From contig CAYZPM010000011.1 of assembly GCA_964480365.1 (NCBI GenBank), forward strand, positions 18,119 through 82,118: 64,000 bases of DNA, read 5' to 3'. Below the pieces are notes generated by a model. That model ran no database searches. It had not been told where the DNA came from and worked only from the letters and a program-made list of their open reading frames with translations. The first letter of the stretch is position 1, and each line of letters begins with the position of its first letter. Positions 1 through 7,870 of this stretch are shown one piece after another. A program made the position numbers and the translations under genes. The stretch is from CAIQPV01 sp964480365. GTDB taxonomy: Bacteria; Pseudomonadota; Gammaproteobacteria; Burkholderiales; Gallionellaceae.

Positions 1-2
1 AC

Positions 3-986
3 AACGCCGTGCAATTGGTGCCCATGTTGTATAGCGTGTGCGGCAAGGCGCAGCAAGCGGCGGCTATTGCTGCAGTGTCTGCGGCACAAGGATGTGCGTT
101 GACGAAAAACATGATCCTTGAGCGCGGTGTGGCTTGTGAGGCGATGCAGGAGCACTTGTGGCGCTTGCTGCTGGACTGGCCGAAATTGCTGGGCTTACCG
201 CAAGCACAGCAGCAGTTTGTACATTGGCACGGCGCATTGAATACAATTGCAGCGGGCCAGGGTGACCCGGATAATTTGCTGGCTGAATTGCGTCAAGTAT
301 TGTTAGGCGTGACGGATGCAGAATGGAAGCACCTTGATTCATACGCCAAGTTGAGCGAGTGGCAGAATGCAGGGCATGGTTTATTGGCACCTGTTTTTGG
401 CGCTCTCGACCTTAAGGAAAGCAAGCTGGATTTTGCCGGGGAAACTGCGACATGTTCGTTGATGCCAACATGGACTGCAACCGAGGTGCTACAAATATTG
501 GGTAGCCATCTTGACCATGAATTCGTCGCCATGCCGCAGCATGACGGCAAGCCGATGGAAACTGGTGCGCTGGCGCATAGTCAACACACACCGTTGCTGC
601 AAGATGTGTTGCACATGCGTCCGGACAGACTGCTGGCAAGAGTGATTGCCAGACTCGTCGATTTGCTGGATAGTGCCGAAGCGATGGCGCATGAAAACAT
701 TACCGGACGCGTCCAGAATGTTTCTGCTTCAGATGCCGCTGGATTGTCTGTGGTGCAAACGGCGCGCGGCATGCTCATGCACTATGTACGCATCGAAACA
801 GAGCGTGTTGCGGAGTATCTGACCGTAGCGCCAACGGAATGGAATTTTCATCCGCAAGGCGTATTGGTAAACGGACTGATCGGCCTGAAGGAAAACGATG
901 CGGAGCGATTGATGGAGACAGTGAAATCTTACGTGTTATCGCTCGACCCATGCGTGGAATTCGAGATCGAGCTTAGCCATGCATGA
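3..986 (+). CDS. hupK: HupK/HoxV-like hydrogenase assembly protein, 5' end outside the window
   Basis: The frame is open to the left edge, and the GTG at position 9 is probably internal, because the Ser-Val-Cys-Gly-Lys-Ala-Gln motif lies only about ten residues after it. HupK proteins are thought to act as scaffolds during insertion of the Fe(CN)2CO unit into uptake [NiFe]-hydrogenases and are distant relatives of the hydrogenase large subunit. That relationship is visible here: the C-terminus carries Leu-Asp-Pro-Cys-Val, matching the DPCxxC end of the large subunit but without the second Cys. The gene overlaps hypA by 8 nt, so it is the upstream member of one maturation operon. The order hupK-hypA-hypB-hypF matches classical hup/hyp clusters. 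Identification rests on context plus the DPC and VCG motifs. Confidence 0.8.
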   Translation, partial: NAVQLVPMLYSVCGKAQQAAAIAAVSAAQGCALTKNMILERGVACEAMQEHLWRLLLDWPKLLGLPQAQQQFVHWHGALNTIAAGQGDPDNLLAELRQVLLGVTDAEWKHLDSYAKLSEWQNAGHGLLAPVFGALDLKESKLDFAGETATCSLMPTWTATEVLQILGSHLDHEFVAMPQHDGKPMETGALAHSQHTPLLQDVLHMRPDRLLARVIARLVDLLDSAEAMAHENITGRVQNVSASDAAGLSVVQTARGMLMHYVRIETERVAEYLTVAPTEWNFHPQGVLVNGLIGLKENDAERLMETVKSYVLSLDPCVEFEIELSHA

Positions 987-1320
987 GATGGCGCTGGCCG
1001 AAAGCATCGTGCAACTGGTTGAAGATGCGGCGCGTGCTGATGGTTGCACCAAGGTCAAAGCCGTGTGGCTGGAGATCGGCCAGTTGGCCGCCGTGGAAAA
1101 AGAAGCATTGCGTTTCTGCTTCGACGCGGTGACGCACGACAGTATTGCCGAAGGCGCGCGTCTGGAGATCGTCGAGACGCCCGGTCAAGGCTGGTGCATG
1201 AAATGCGAAGGCAATGTAGCGATTACGGCACTTCATGAGCCGTGCCCTGTCTGCGGTAGTTACCAGATACAAGTGACGGGCGGCAGCGAGATGCGGGTTA
1301 AGGAATTGGAAGTCGAATAG
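979..1320 (+). CDS. hypA: HypA, nickel delivery protein for [NiFe]-hydrogenase
   Basis: A 113-residue protein, the usual HypA length. It starts Met-His-Glu-Met; the free N-terminus and His2 form the nickel site in known HypA proteins. The zinc-binding domain shows two Cys pairs, WCMKC and CPVC, at about residues 72-95. HypA works with HypB to load Ni2+ into the hydrogenase large subunit in the cytoplasm. The ATG lies inside the end of hupK (8-nt overlap), which suggests translational coupling, and hypB follows after 9 nt. All expected metal ligands are present. Confidence 0.97.
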   Translation: MHEMALAESIVQLVEDAARADGCTKVKAVWLEIGQLAAVEKEALRFCFDAVTHDSIAEGARLEIVETPGQGWCMKCEGNVAITALHEPCPVCGSYQIQVTGGSEMRVKELEVE

Positions 1321-1329
1321 GGGAATGAA

Positions 1330-2199
1330 ATGTGTACGACATGCGGATGTGGATCGGGACAAACACTCATCGGTGGACATGCTCTCAAGCAGCGCCCCCA
1401 ATCAGGCGCGCAAGTGCAATACCGTGTGCATAGCAAGAACACTGCACATTCGCACGAGCATGTCCATGCACATGACCCAATAGATTTTGGCGCTGGCCCC
1501 GCAGGTGCGCATGCACCGGGCATGAGCCAGGCGCGCATGGTGAAAATCGAGCGCGACATTCTGTCCAAGAACGACAGCTATGCCCAAGAAAATCGCAGCT
1601 ATCTTTCCGGGCACAGAATCTTCGCGCTCAATCTGGTATCCAGTCCCGGCTCCGGAAAAACAACGTTGCTGGTAAAAAGTATCAACGCGCTAAACGGCAG
1701 CTTGCCGCTCGCCGTCATCGAAGGCGATCAGCAGACCGACAACGATGCCGCTCGAATCCGTGCCACCGGCGCCCCTGCTTTGCAAATCAACACCGGCAAG
1801 GGATGTCATCTGGATGCATACATGGTAGGTCAGGCCATGCAGCAACTCGGCTTGCAGGATGACAGCCTGCTGCTGATCGAGAATGTCGGCAACCTGGTAT
1901 GTCCCGCCAGTTTTGATCTGGGCGAAGCGCACAAGGTCGCGATCCTTTCCGTGACCGAGGGAGAAGACAAACCGCTCAAATATCCCGACATGTTTCGCGC
2001 CTCGGATTTGATGCTGCTGAACAAATGTGATCTGCTGCCATACCTCACCTTCGACGCCGATCTCGCGGTTGAAAATGCACGCCGCGTGAATCCGAACATA
2101 CAAGTGATCCGCATTTCCGCCACCAGCGGCGAAGGCATGGATGAATGGCTGGAGTGGATCAAGGCGGGTTGCCGGAAAGCGGTTTCGGGTCGGAAGTAA
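1330..2199 (+). CDS. hypB: HypB, GTPase for nickel insertion into hydrogenase
   Basis: A 289-residue G-protein of the SIMIBI class. The N-terminus reads MCTTCGCGSG, the high-affinity nickel CxxCGC site, and is followed by a moderately His-rich stretch (HSHEHVHAHD, about residues 38-47). The P-loop SSPGSGKTT sits near residue 100, and further G-domain motifs (EGDQQTDND, NKCDLLPY) follow. HypB hydrolyses GTP while passing Ni to the hydrogenase precursor with HypA. The His-rich segment also suggests some nickel storage. It lies 9 nt after hypA in the same operon. Confidence 0.97.
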   Translation: MCTTCGCGSGQTLIGGHALKQRPQSGAQVQYRVHSKNTAHSHEHVHAHDPIDFGAGPAGAHAPGMSQARMVKIERDILSKNDSYAQENRSYLSGHRIFALNLVSSPGSGKTTLLVKSINALNGSLPLAVIEGDQQTDNDAARIRATGAPALQINTGKGCHLDAYMVGQAMQQLGLQDDSLLLIENVGNLVCPASFDLGEAHKVAILSVTEGEDKPLKYPDMFRASDLMLLNKCDLLPYLTFDADLAVENARRVNPNIQVIRISATSGEGMDEWLEWIKAGCRKAVSGRK

Positions 2200-2247
2200 T
2201 GAATCCGTAGTACTGGCGTGACAACACAATGAATCAAAAACAAATCT

Positions 2248-2385
2248 CACCACAGAGACACAGAGACGCAGAGAAAAAAAGGAGAAAGATTTTGCTTTTC
2301 TCTGATGAAACTACTAGCCATTCGACTAAGGCTGGCAACAGCGCCAGCCAAGTCGCTGGTTATGTGTCTCGGTGTCTCTGTGGTG
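2248..2385 (+). repeat. Inverted CACCACAGAGACAC arms enclosing a dispersed core repeat, between hypB and hypF
   Basis: The left arm starts at 2248 (CACCACAGAGACAC...) and its inverted partner GTGTCTCTGTGGTG is at 2372-2385. Between them, 2304-2363 carries the core GATGAAACTACTAGCCATTC...GTCGCTGGTTAT. The same core recurs at 51012, 57802 (inverted) and 63041, where it sits among ATTCCCGCG palindromes instead. The arm type is a familiar intergenic repeat of environmental proteobacteria. The right arm ends just before the GGAAGG that could serve as the hypF ribosome site. Confidence 0.85.
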
Positions 2386-2401
2386 GAAGGTTTTGACTGT
2401 A

Positions 2402-4705
2402 ATGATCCACGCGCAAATCAGAGTATCTGGCCAAGTCCAGGGCGTTGGCTTCCGCCCTTTCGTCTTCCGGCTTGCACAAGAACTTGATCTGGCTGGCTGG
2501 GTGCGCAACGACAGCGAGGGCGTGGAAATTTCTGTCGAGGGTGGTCGTCCGCAAGTGATGCGTTTGATCGAACGCCTGCAAAGCGAACCGCCTGTGCTGG
2601 CGCGAGTGGAAAAGGTCACTCATATCCTGGGGCTGGCAACCATTGGCTTACGCGGCTTCAGCATCGCAGCAAGCAAGATGGGAAAGACTCAAACCGGCAT
2701 CGCGCCTGACATGGCGATTTGCCCCGAGTGCCTGGCAGAATTGTTTAACCCCGCCGACCGGCGTTACCGTCATCCCTTCATCAATTGCATCCATTGCGGC
2801 CCGCGCTACACGCTGACTGCACGGTTGCCCTATGACCGTGCCAACACCAGCATGGCAAAGTTTACACAATGCCCGGCTTGTCAAAACGAATACGACACCC
2901 CCAGCACGCGCCGCTTTCACGCACAACCCAACGCCTGTCCGGCATGCGGGCCGCGCTTGCAGTTGTACGATGAGCACTGGCAACCAGTAACAACTGATGA
3001 TCCAATTGCCGCAACCGCTGAGCGAATTCGTTCCGGGCAGATCGTCGCAATCAAAGGCGTGGGTGGCTTCCATCTGGTTTGCGATGCGCGCAACGCTGTG
3101 GCAGTGACAAGATTGCGTAGCGGTAAACAGCGCGAGGAAAAGCCCTTCGCGGTGATGGTGCTGAACAGGTTTTCTGCCGAGCGCTATGCTCGTTTTCCCG
3201 ATCATGAAGCAGCGTTGCTGGAAGTGGGCGAGCGTCCCATTGTGTTGCTGCACAAATCCGTAACTTGCGACGCAGAATTGTCCGGCGTTGCTCCCGGCTT
3301 GTCCTGCATCGGCTTGATGCTGCCCTACACGCCGCTGCATTACCTGCTGTTCCACGAACTGCTGGGCGAACCGGATGGCACCGAATGGCTGCATCAAGCG
3401 ACGCCTCTTGCATTGGTGATGACCAGCGCCAATCCCGGCGGCGAGCCGCTGGTAAAAGATGATGCCGAAGCGCGGCTGTCGCTTTCCGGTTTGGCCGATG
3501 CTTTTCTCAGTCATGACCGCGAAATCCTGCATCGTTGCGACGACAGCGTATTGAAATGGCAAGGGAATGCTGCCGCTTTCATCCGCCGCGCACGCGGCTA
3601 CACCCCGCGTCGTATCGTGCTGCCTTTTACTGGCCCGTCGATACTTGCCTGCGGGGCATGGCTGAAAAATACCGTCTGCCTGACAAGAGGCAACGAAGCC
3701 TTCGTCTCGCAGCACATCGGCGACCTCGATCATGCCGGTGCGCGGCAAATGCTGGACGAGACCGTCGCACATCTGTGCCACATCCTCGATGTGCAGCCGC
3801 GAGCCGTGGCGCACGACCTGCACCCGGATTTCTACAGCACACAGTTCGCACAAGCATATGCCGTGCAACACAACTTACCGATCTTCGCGGTACAGCATCA
3901 CCACGCCCACATCGCCGCCATCTGCGCCGAACATTGCGTCACTGAACCTGTGCTCGGGCTGGCGCTGGACGGCGTGGGGCTGGGCACCGAGGGCAGCGCC
4001 TGGGGCGGTGAACTGTTGCGCGTGGAGGGTACAAACTGCCTGCGCATCGGACATCTAGCCCCATTAGTCATGCCCGGCGTAGACCGTGCCGCACGCGAAC
4101 CTTGGCGTATGGCAGCAGCCGTAATGTTTGACATGGATCGTGCCGATGAAATTGCACAGCGCTTTCCAGCACAGGCGGGAGCGGGGACGGTGGTCAGCAT
4201 GATGCAGCGCCAGTTGAATTGCGCCTCCACCACAAGCATGGGGCGATGGTTCGATGCGGCTGCCGGGTTGCTGGGCGTGAACGAAATACAAGGCTACGAA
4301 GGTCAGGCGGCAATGCTGTTGGAAGGTCTGGCTGAACGAAACGGCAAGGTCGAACCACTCGCGGAGGGCTACACAATCACTGCTGACGGAATATTAAACT
4401 TGCGCCCACTACTTACCGCTCTCGCCGACTGCAAAGATGCTGCTTACGGCGCAGCATTGTTCCATGCCACGCTCGCTGACGGACTGATTGCGTGGGTGCT
4501 TCGTGCCGCTGCGCAATGCAACATAAACCATGTTGCGCTGGGTGGCGGATGTTTCCTCAACAACATATTGACACAAGCATTGACGGAGGCTTTGTCAGCG
4601 CATGGCTTGCGCGTGCTGAAAGCGCAACAGTTGCCGTCCAACGATGGCGGAATTTCGCTCGGTCAGGCCACTATTGCTTTGCAAAGTATCCAACAAAAAG
4701 ATTGA
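2402..4705 (+). CDS. hypF: HypF, carbamoyltransferase for hydrogenase cyanide ligand synthesis
   Basis: A 767-residue protein, full length for HypF. Domains in order: an acylphosphatase domain with SGQVQGVGFRPF (residues about 9-20); zinc-finger CxxC pairs (CPEC, CIHC, CPAC, CPAC, about 100-190); a YrdC-like carbamoyl-adenylate domain (about 200-380); and a Kae1-like domain with the metal-binding HHHAH motif (about 500). It makes the thiocarbamate on HypE that becomes the CN- ligand of the active-site iron. The ATG at 2402 is preferred because it begins right before the acylphosphatase fold; an in-frame start 10 codons upstream would lie inside the repeat. The GGAAGG at 2385-2390 is a plausible but distant ribosome site. 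No hypC, hypD or hypE follows. Confidence 0.95.
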   Translation: MIHAQIRVSGQVQGVGFRPFVFRLAQELDLAGWVRNDSEGVEISVEGGRPQVMRLIERLQSEPPVLARVEKVTHILGLATIGLRGFSIAASKMGKTQTGIAPDMAICPECLAELFNPADRRYRHPFINCIHCGPRYTLTARLPYDRANTSMAKFTQCPACQNEYDTPSTRRFHAQPNACPACGPRLQLYDEHWQPVTTDDPIAATAERIRSGQIVAIKGVGGFHLVCDARNAVAVTRLRSGKQREEKPFAVMVLNRFSAERYARFPDHEAALLEVGERPIVLLHKSVTCDAELSGVAPGLSCIGLMLPYTPLHYLLFHELLGEPDGTEWLHQATPLALVMTSANPGGEPLVKDDAEARLSLSGLADAFLSHDREILHRCDDSVLKWQGNAAAFIRRARGYTPRRIVLPFTGPSILACGAWLKNTVCLTRGNEAFVSQHIGDLDHAGARQMLDETVAHLCHILDVQPRAVAHDLHPDFYSTQFAQAYAVQHNLPIFAVQHHHAHIAAICAEHCVTEPVLGLALDGVGLGTEGSAWGGELLRVEGTNCLRIGHLAPLVMPGVDRAAREPWRMAAAVMFDMDRADEIAQRFPAQAGAGTVVSMMQRQLNCASTTSMGRWFDAAAGLLGVNEIQGYEGQAAMLLEGLAERNGKVEPLAEGYTITADGILNLRPLLTALADCKDAAYGAALFHATLADGLIAWVLRAAAQCNINHVALGGGCFLNNILTQALTEALSAHGLRVLKAQQLPSNDGGISLGQATIALQSIQQKD

Positions 4706-5201
4706 AAATTGTGTTGGGGTAAATGAGCGTGATCATGCGATGGATAGTACGGTGCTGAAATATAATTTGCTGTCCGCATCGGCAAAAAAACGCGCTCACC
4801 ATAGTGGACTTCGAAAATACCCACGCCGTTAGCAAAAATAGTTGAAATGCAGAATCGAAAGCCCGCATGCCAATTTCTGCATTTGGCGGCTGGCCGGTGA
4901 AAAAATAGCAGCACGAACCGCTGCAGCGTGCCAAAACCTAACCTCAAGAACGAACCCCAGATAGGATCCCACACCAGCGGCCTGCCTTGTTCTTTCTCGC
5001 AGGTCTGATTAATCCGCAGGGCGATGCACCTCTTTTTAAACTAACTCCAAGTGAGTAGCCTATAGCATAGGACAAACACTGATGGGGCATTTCAGTATTT
5101 TCTTACCGCTTATCAGGCAAATATCCTATTCTTTTAAAGCCGCTGCTTCGTTAAAGTAAGGAACCTAAAAACAACACCAAATCAATCAGAGGAACAACGC
5201 C
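4706..5201. other. Gene-free interval after hypF
   Basis: About 500 bp with stop codons in all frames and no ORF of convincing composition. A 103-codon minus-strand ORF overlaps the hypF 3' end but resembles no family and has no clear ribosome site. No strong rho-independent terminator follows hypF. The last 25 bases hold the ribosome site (GAGGAAC) of the next regulator. Confidence 0.6.
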
Positions 5202-5834
5202 ATGACTATTAGAGTAATCCTTGCAGATAACCAGCAAATGTTGCTCGATGCTTTAAGTTCGTTTCTTGGAAATGAGAAGGACATAAAGGTAGTGGGATTG
5301 GCCACAGACGGTTGCGCAGTCCAGGATCTCTCCGCATCATTACAGCCTGATGTGGTTGTGATGGGCGTTTGTATGCCCGACATGAACGGCATTGAGGTGA
5401 CGCGCCGACTGGTTGCGGAACATCCGAAAATCAAGATCGTCGCTCTATCAACTTTCTCCCAGAAACAGCATGTTCTTGGAATGCTTGAAGCTGGCGCCTC
5501 CGCCTATGTAATCAAGGAAAATCCCGGTAGTGAATTGGTAAGTGCATTGCATGCGGTAATGAAAGGTCAGAAATACTTGTGCATGGACGTTGTAGATGTG
5601 GTGGCTAATCATGTCGGCCAGAACCCTATAGTGGTCCCGCATCTCGCACCTCGCGAACGCGAGGTGCTACAGCTTCTGGCGGAAGGCGGCACCTCTCCGG
5701 TGATCGCAAAACGCCTGTTCATTTCCACCAGCACGGTTGATGTACACCGCCGCAATATCATGAAAAAACTCGATCTGCATAACGTTGCGGAATTAACCAA
5801 GTACGCTGTCCGTAATGGGCTGACGTATGTTTGA
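5202..5834 (+). CDS. NarL/FixJ-type response regulator with a receiver lacking the phosphoacceptor Asp
   Basis: A 210-residue protein with an N-terminal receiver (residues 3-120) and a C-terminal LuxR-type helix-turn-helix (about 145-205: REREVLQLLAEG, then STSTVDVHRRNIMKKL). In receivers the loop after beta-3 reads VxxMDxxMPxMNG. Here it reads VVVMGVCMPDMNG, so the phosphorylated Asp is Gly55, and the acidic pair near residue 9 is Asp-Asn rather than Asp-Asp. Lys105 is kept. The protein is therefore unlikely to be controlled by phosphorylation in the usual way and may bind DNA constitutively or respond to another signal. A good ribosome site (AGAGGAAC) lies 5 nt before the ATG. No histidine kinase is adjacent. 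Its target is unknown. Confidence 0.9.
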   Translation: MTIRVILADNQQMLLDALSSFLGNEKDIKVVGLATDGCAVQDLSASLQPDVVVMGVCMPDMNGIEVTRRLVAEHPKIKIVALSTFSQKQHVLGMLEAGASAYVIKENPGSELVSALHAVMKGQKYLCMDVVDVVANHVGQNPIVVPHLAPREREVLQLLAEGGTSPVIAKRLFISTSTVDVHRRNIMKKLDLHNVAELTKYAVRNGLTYV

Positions 5835-6046
5835 CGTTACTGCTGCTGATGTTTCGATAAATGAACAACGGAAGACAGTCTTGACAGAACATCTGAGCCA
5901 CCTTATCCCGGTTGAGATCAGCGTTCACGGTCATTGTTTGTTTTAACTCGACACAAATGGACAATTTGCTTATATCAACAAATGTTGCTGCGGACAGGTT
6001 CAAACTGCGCGGCAAGACCTGTAGTCAAACACATGAGGAGCAGGCT

Positions 6047-6291
6047 ATGTCAGACAAAAACTTAGTAGGAACACCCGACACGCAAGGGTTTGTAGAAGCT
6101 GCGCGGGTTGATGCAAAATCAGCACAGCAAAGGCCGCAGCATATGCAGCAAAGACCGCAACAGATGCAGCAACCAAGGCTGCGGCAGCGCAGAATGCAGT
6201 TAGTCTCGTAGGTCGTGAAAACAAATTTCGGGATGGGATACGCTACATCCTGCGAAATCGGATGTACGAATTGATTCCTGAATGGGAGTAA
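6047..6291 (+). pseudogene. Small Ala-rich protein gene, apparently frameshifted
   Basis: An ATG at 6047 with a good GAGGAG site begins MSDKNLVGTPDTQGFVEAAR. After about 26 codons this frame turns into an improbable Gln/Met/Arg/Pro-rich tail ending at 6211. From about 6125 the +2 frame instead reads AKAAAYAAKTATDAATKAAA and goes on to a normal-looking C-terminus, DGIRYILRNRMYELIPEWE, ending at 6291. That second frame has a stop at 6109-6111 and no start of its own. The simplest reading is one gene of about 80 codons broken by an indel near 6111-6127, or a sequencing error. I do not recognise the family; the product would be a short helical Ala/Lys-rich protein. Confidence 0.45.
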
Positions 6292-6357
6292 TTTCCCGGA
6301 CGTGTTTAGTGGTTACAAATTACTTTTTTATAATTTAATACGCTCACAAGCGATCAC

Positions 6358-6606
6358 TCAGATTCGCTTGCCAGGTCGCTTTGTATATTCAAAAGCTTTC
6401 GCTCGATTCTTTAACACCATATTCAATCGGCCAACTTCATTAGTGGCGTCTTGTAACTTCTCGCATAGTGTTAGAAGCCCGTTTGCCAATCGTTCATTCG
6501 CCGATTTCAAGCTACCAATCTCGGTTTCAGCAGCTTTGAGTTTTATGGTTAATTCACTGTTCTTCCGCACATCTTCATTATGGGGTTCATAAAGTTCTTT
6601 AGTCAT
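6358..6606 (-). CDS. Small coiled-coil protein of unknown function
   Basis: An 82-residue ORF on the minus strand, MTKELYEPHNEDV..., followed by heptad-like sequence (ELTIKLKAAETEIGSLKSAN, then ERLANGLLTLCEKLQ) that predicts one long coiled coil. A GAGG ribosome site lies about 10 nt before the ATG at 6606; a TTG two codons earlier is possible but less likely. No family is recognised. It stands alone between signalling genes. Confidence 0.5.
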   Translation of the reverse strand: MTKELYEPHNEDVRKNSELTIKLKAAETEIGSLKSANERLANGLLTLCEKLQDATNEVGRLNMVLKNRAKAFEYTKRPGKRI

Positions 6607-6957
6607 GTCCAATAATCCTCAGTGGTTTGTGGATGAGGCTGGATAAGTGCTATTTTGACGATGTGACGCCTTTTAATATATAGGCGTTTTGCCATATAAA
6701 CGATAAGGAAATCCTGAAATACTACATCGGGGTTTGTCTTATGCCACCGGCCCATCAAACCCAGTGAACTCCCAGTTCCGATAATTGCAATTCAATATAC
6801 GCATGGATGACTGATTCGCATGAAGCAGTCGGTCAGGAATGCGCTCCATAACATCAATAACAGATGTCCAGATTACAAATCGCTTCCCGACCTGCCCATT
6901 GCATGTTTCACGCCCAACCGTTACATTAACCGTCTTCCCATTGGAATGGGTTAAACC
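6607..6957. other. Intergenic region before the second NarL-type regulator
   Basis: No convincing gene. A minus-strand ORF (6739-6987, about 82 codons) ends with fairly protein-like sequence (RILNCNYRNWEFTGFDGPVA), but its start lies inside the next regulator, so at best it is old coding debris. AT-rich stretches near 6677-6710 could hold promoter elements; none is clear. Confidence 0.4.
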
Positions 6958-7608
6958 ATGATCCGGGTACTTATTGTTGATGACCACTCCGTTGTGCGCC
7001 AGGGACTGAGAAGAATACTGGACGATGCGAGAGGAATTGAAGTTGGCGGTGAAGCTGCCAACGGGGTTGAAGCGCTTAAAAAACTTCGCGCGGAAAAGTT
7101 TGATGTCGTGCTTCTCGATCTTTCAATGCCCGAGAAAAACGGGTTTGATACCCTGATGCAAATCTTGGACGGACACAGCGGAGCCAAAGTGTTGATCCTG
7201 AGCATGTACCCGGAAGATCAGTGCGCTGTCCGCCTGATGAAAGCCGGTGCGTCGGGCTATATCACGAAGGACACCGCGCCGGAGCAAGTGGTAGAGGCGG
7301 TACGAAAAGTGGTTGTGGGCAAAAAACACATCAGCCCTGCCCTTGCCGAATTGCTGCTTCAAGAATGCGGCGTTGATACCGACAAGCCATTGCACGAACT
7401 CCTGAGCGACAGAGAATATCAGGTGTTGCGTTTGCTGGGTTCGGGGAAAACAGTATCTGAAATCGCGGAAGGCTTATCGATAAGCGTCAAGACCGTCAGC
7501 ACCTACCGCGCGCACATTCTCGATAAAATGAAATTGAAAAACAATGCCGCACTTACTATTTATGTGCTGCAGAATGACTTGCGAATCCAAACAACAGTGA
7601 CAGATTGA
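6958..7608 (+). CDS. NarL/FixJ-type response regulator
   Basis: A 216-residue protein with an intact receiver: acidic pair Asp8-Asp9, phosphoacceptor Asp54 in VVLLDLSMP, and the conserved Lys in YITKD. A LuxR-type helix-turn-helix follows (about 150-205: DREYQVLRLLGSGKTVSEIA, then SVKTVSTYRAHILDKM). It is expected to activate or repress transcription when phosphorylated. No kinase gene is adjacent; the membrane PAS-GGDEF-EAL protein begins 262 nt downstream and may be co-regulated. No strong Shine-Dalgarno is visible before the ATG. In contrast to the regulator at 5202, all receiver residues are present. Confidence 0.93.
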   Translation: MIRVLIVDDHSVVRQGLRRILDDARGIEVGGEAANGVEALKKLRAEKFDVVLLDLSMPEKNGFDTLMQILDGHSGAKVLILSMYPEDQCAVRLMKAGASGYITKDTAPEQVVEAVRKVVVGKKHISPALAELLLQECGVDTDKPLHELLSDREYQVLRLLGSGKTVSEIAEGLSISVKTVSTYRAHILDKMKLKNNAALTIYVLQNDLRIQTTVTD

Positions 7609-7642
7609 CTTTGTCATCTTTATAAAAAGCCATTGATTAAAC

Positions 7643-7661
7643 AGGGGAAAGCCTTTCCCTT
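7643..7661 (+). terminator. Short hairpin after the regulator gene, weak terminator candidate
   Basis: The sequence AGGGGAAAGCCTTTCCCTT forms a six-pair stem with a tight loop and is followed by TATATTC, only a short U-tract. It lies 35 nt after the stop of the regulator at 6958-7608. Confidence 0.3.
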
Positions 7662-7870
7662 ATATTCAGGCACCGCAGTAATATTCCATCCATTTCCGAA
7701 CCTGCGGCACATGACAAACATGGATGGGTTATTTTCTCATTTACTGGATGCTTATCAAGTAAAGTGCTGATATTTTAAAAAATCCATACTGTCCGGATTG
7801 CTATAATTCATTCTGGAATTATTGTTTACGACACACTTTTAATGTCTTTGACACGCATTCATAAAAAAAC

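Noticed and set aside
2648..3871. A 407-codon ORF antisense to hypF
   Set aside because: It mirrors the hypF frame, is rich in Cys/His/Gln and matches no family; hypF is unambiguous.
4663..4974. Minus-strand ORF of 103 codons after hypF
   Set aside because: Overlaps the hypF 3' end and has an aromatic- and Cys-rich composition without any family resemblance.
6121..6200. Apparent short tandem repeat (CAGCA units)
   Set aside because: It is a low-complexity Ala/Lys coding stretch, not a CRISPR array; units are irregular and there are no spacers.
6739..6987. Minus-strand ORF of 82 codons upstream of the regulator at 6958
   Set aside because: Its start lies inside the regulator gene and no ribosome site is seen; at most a relic.
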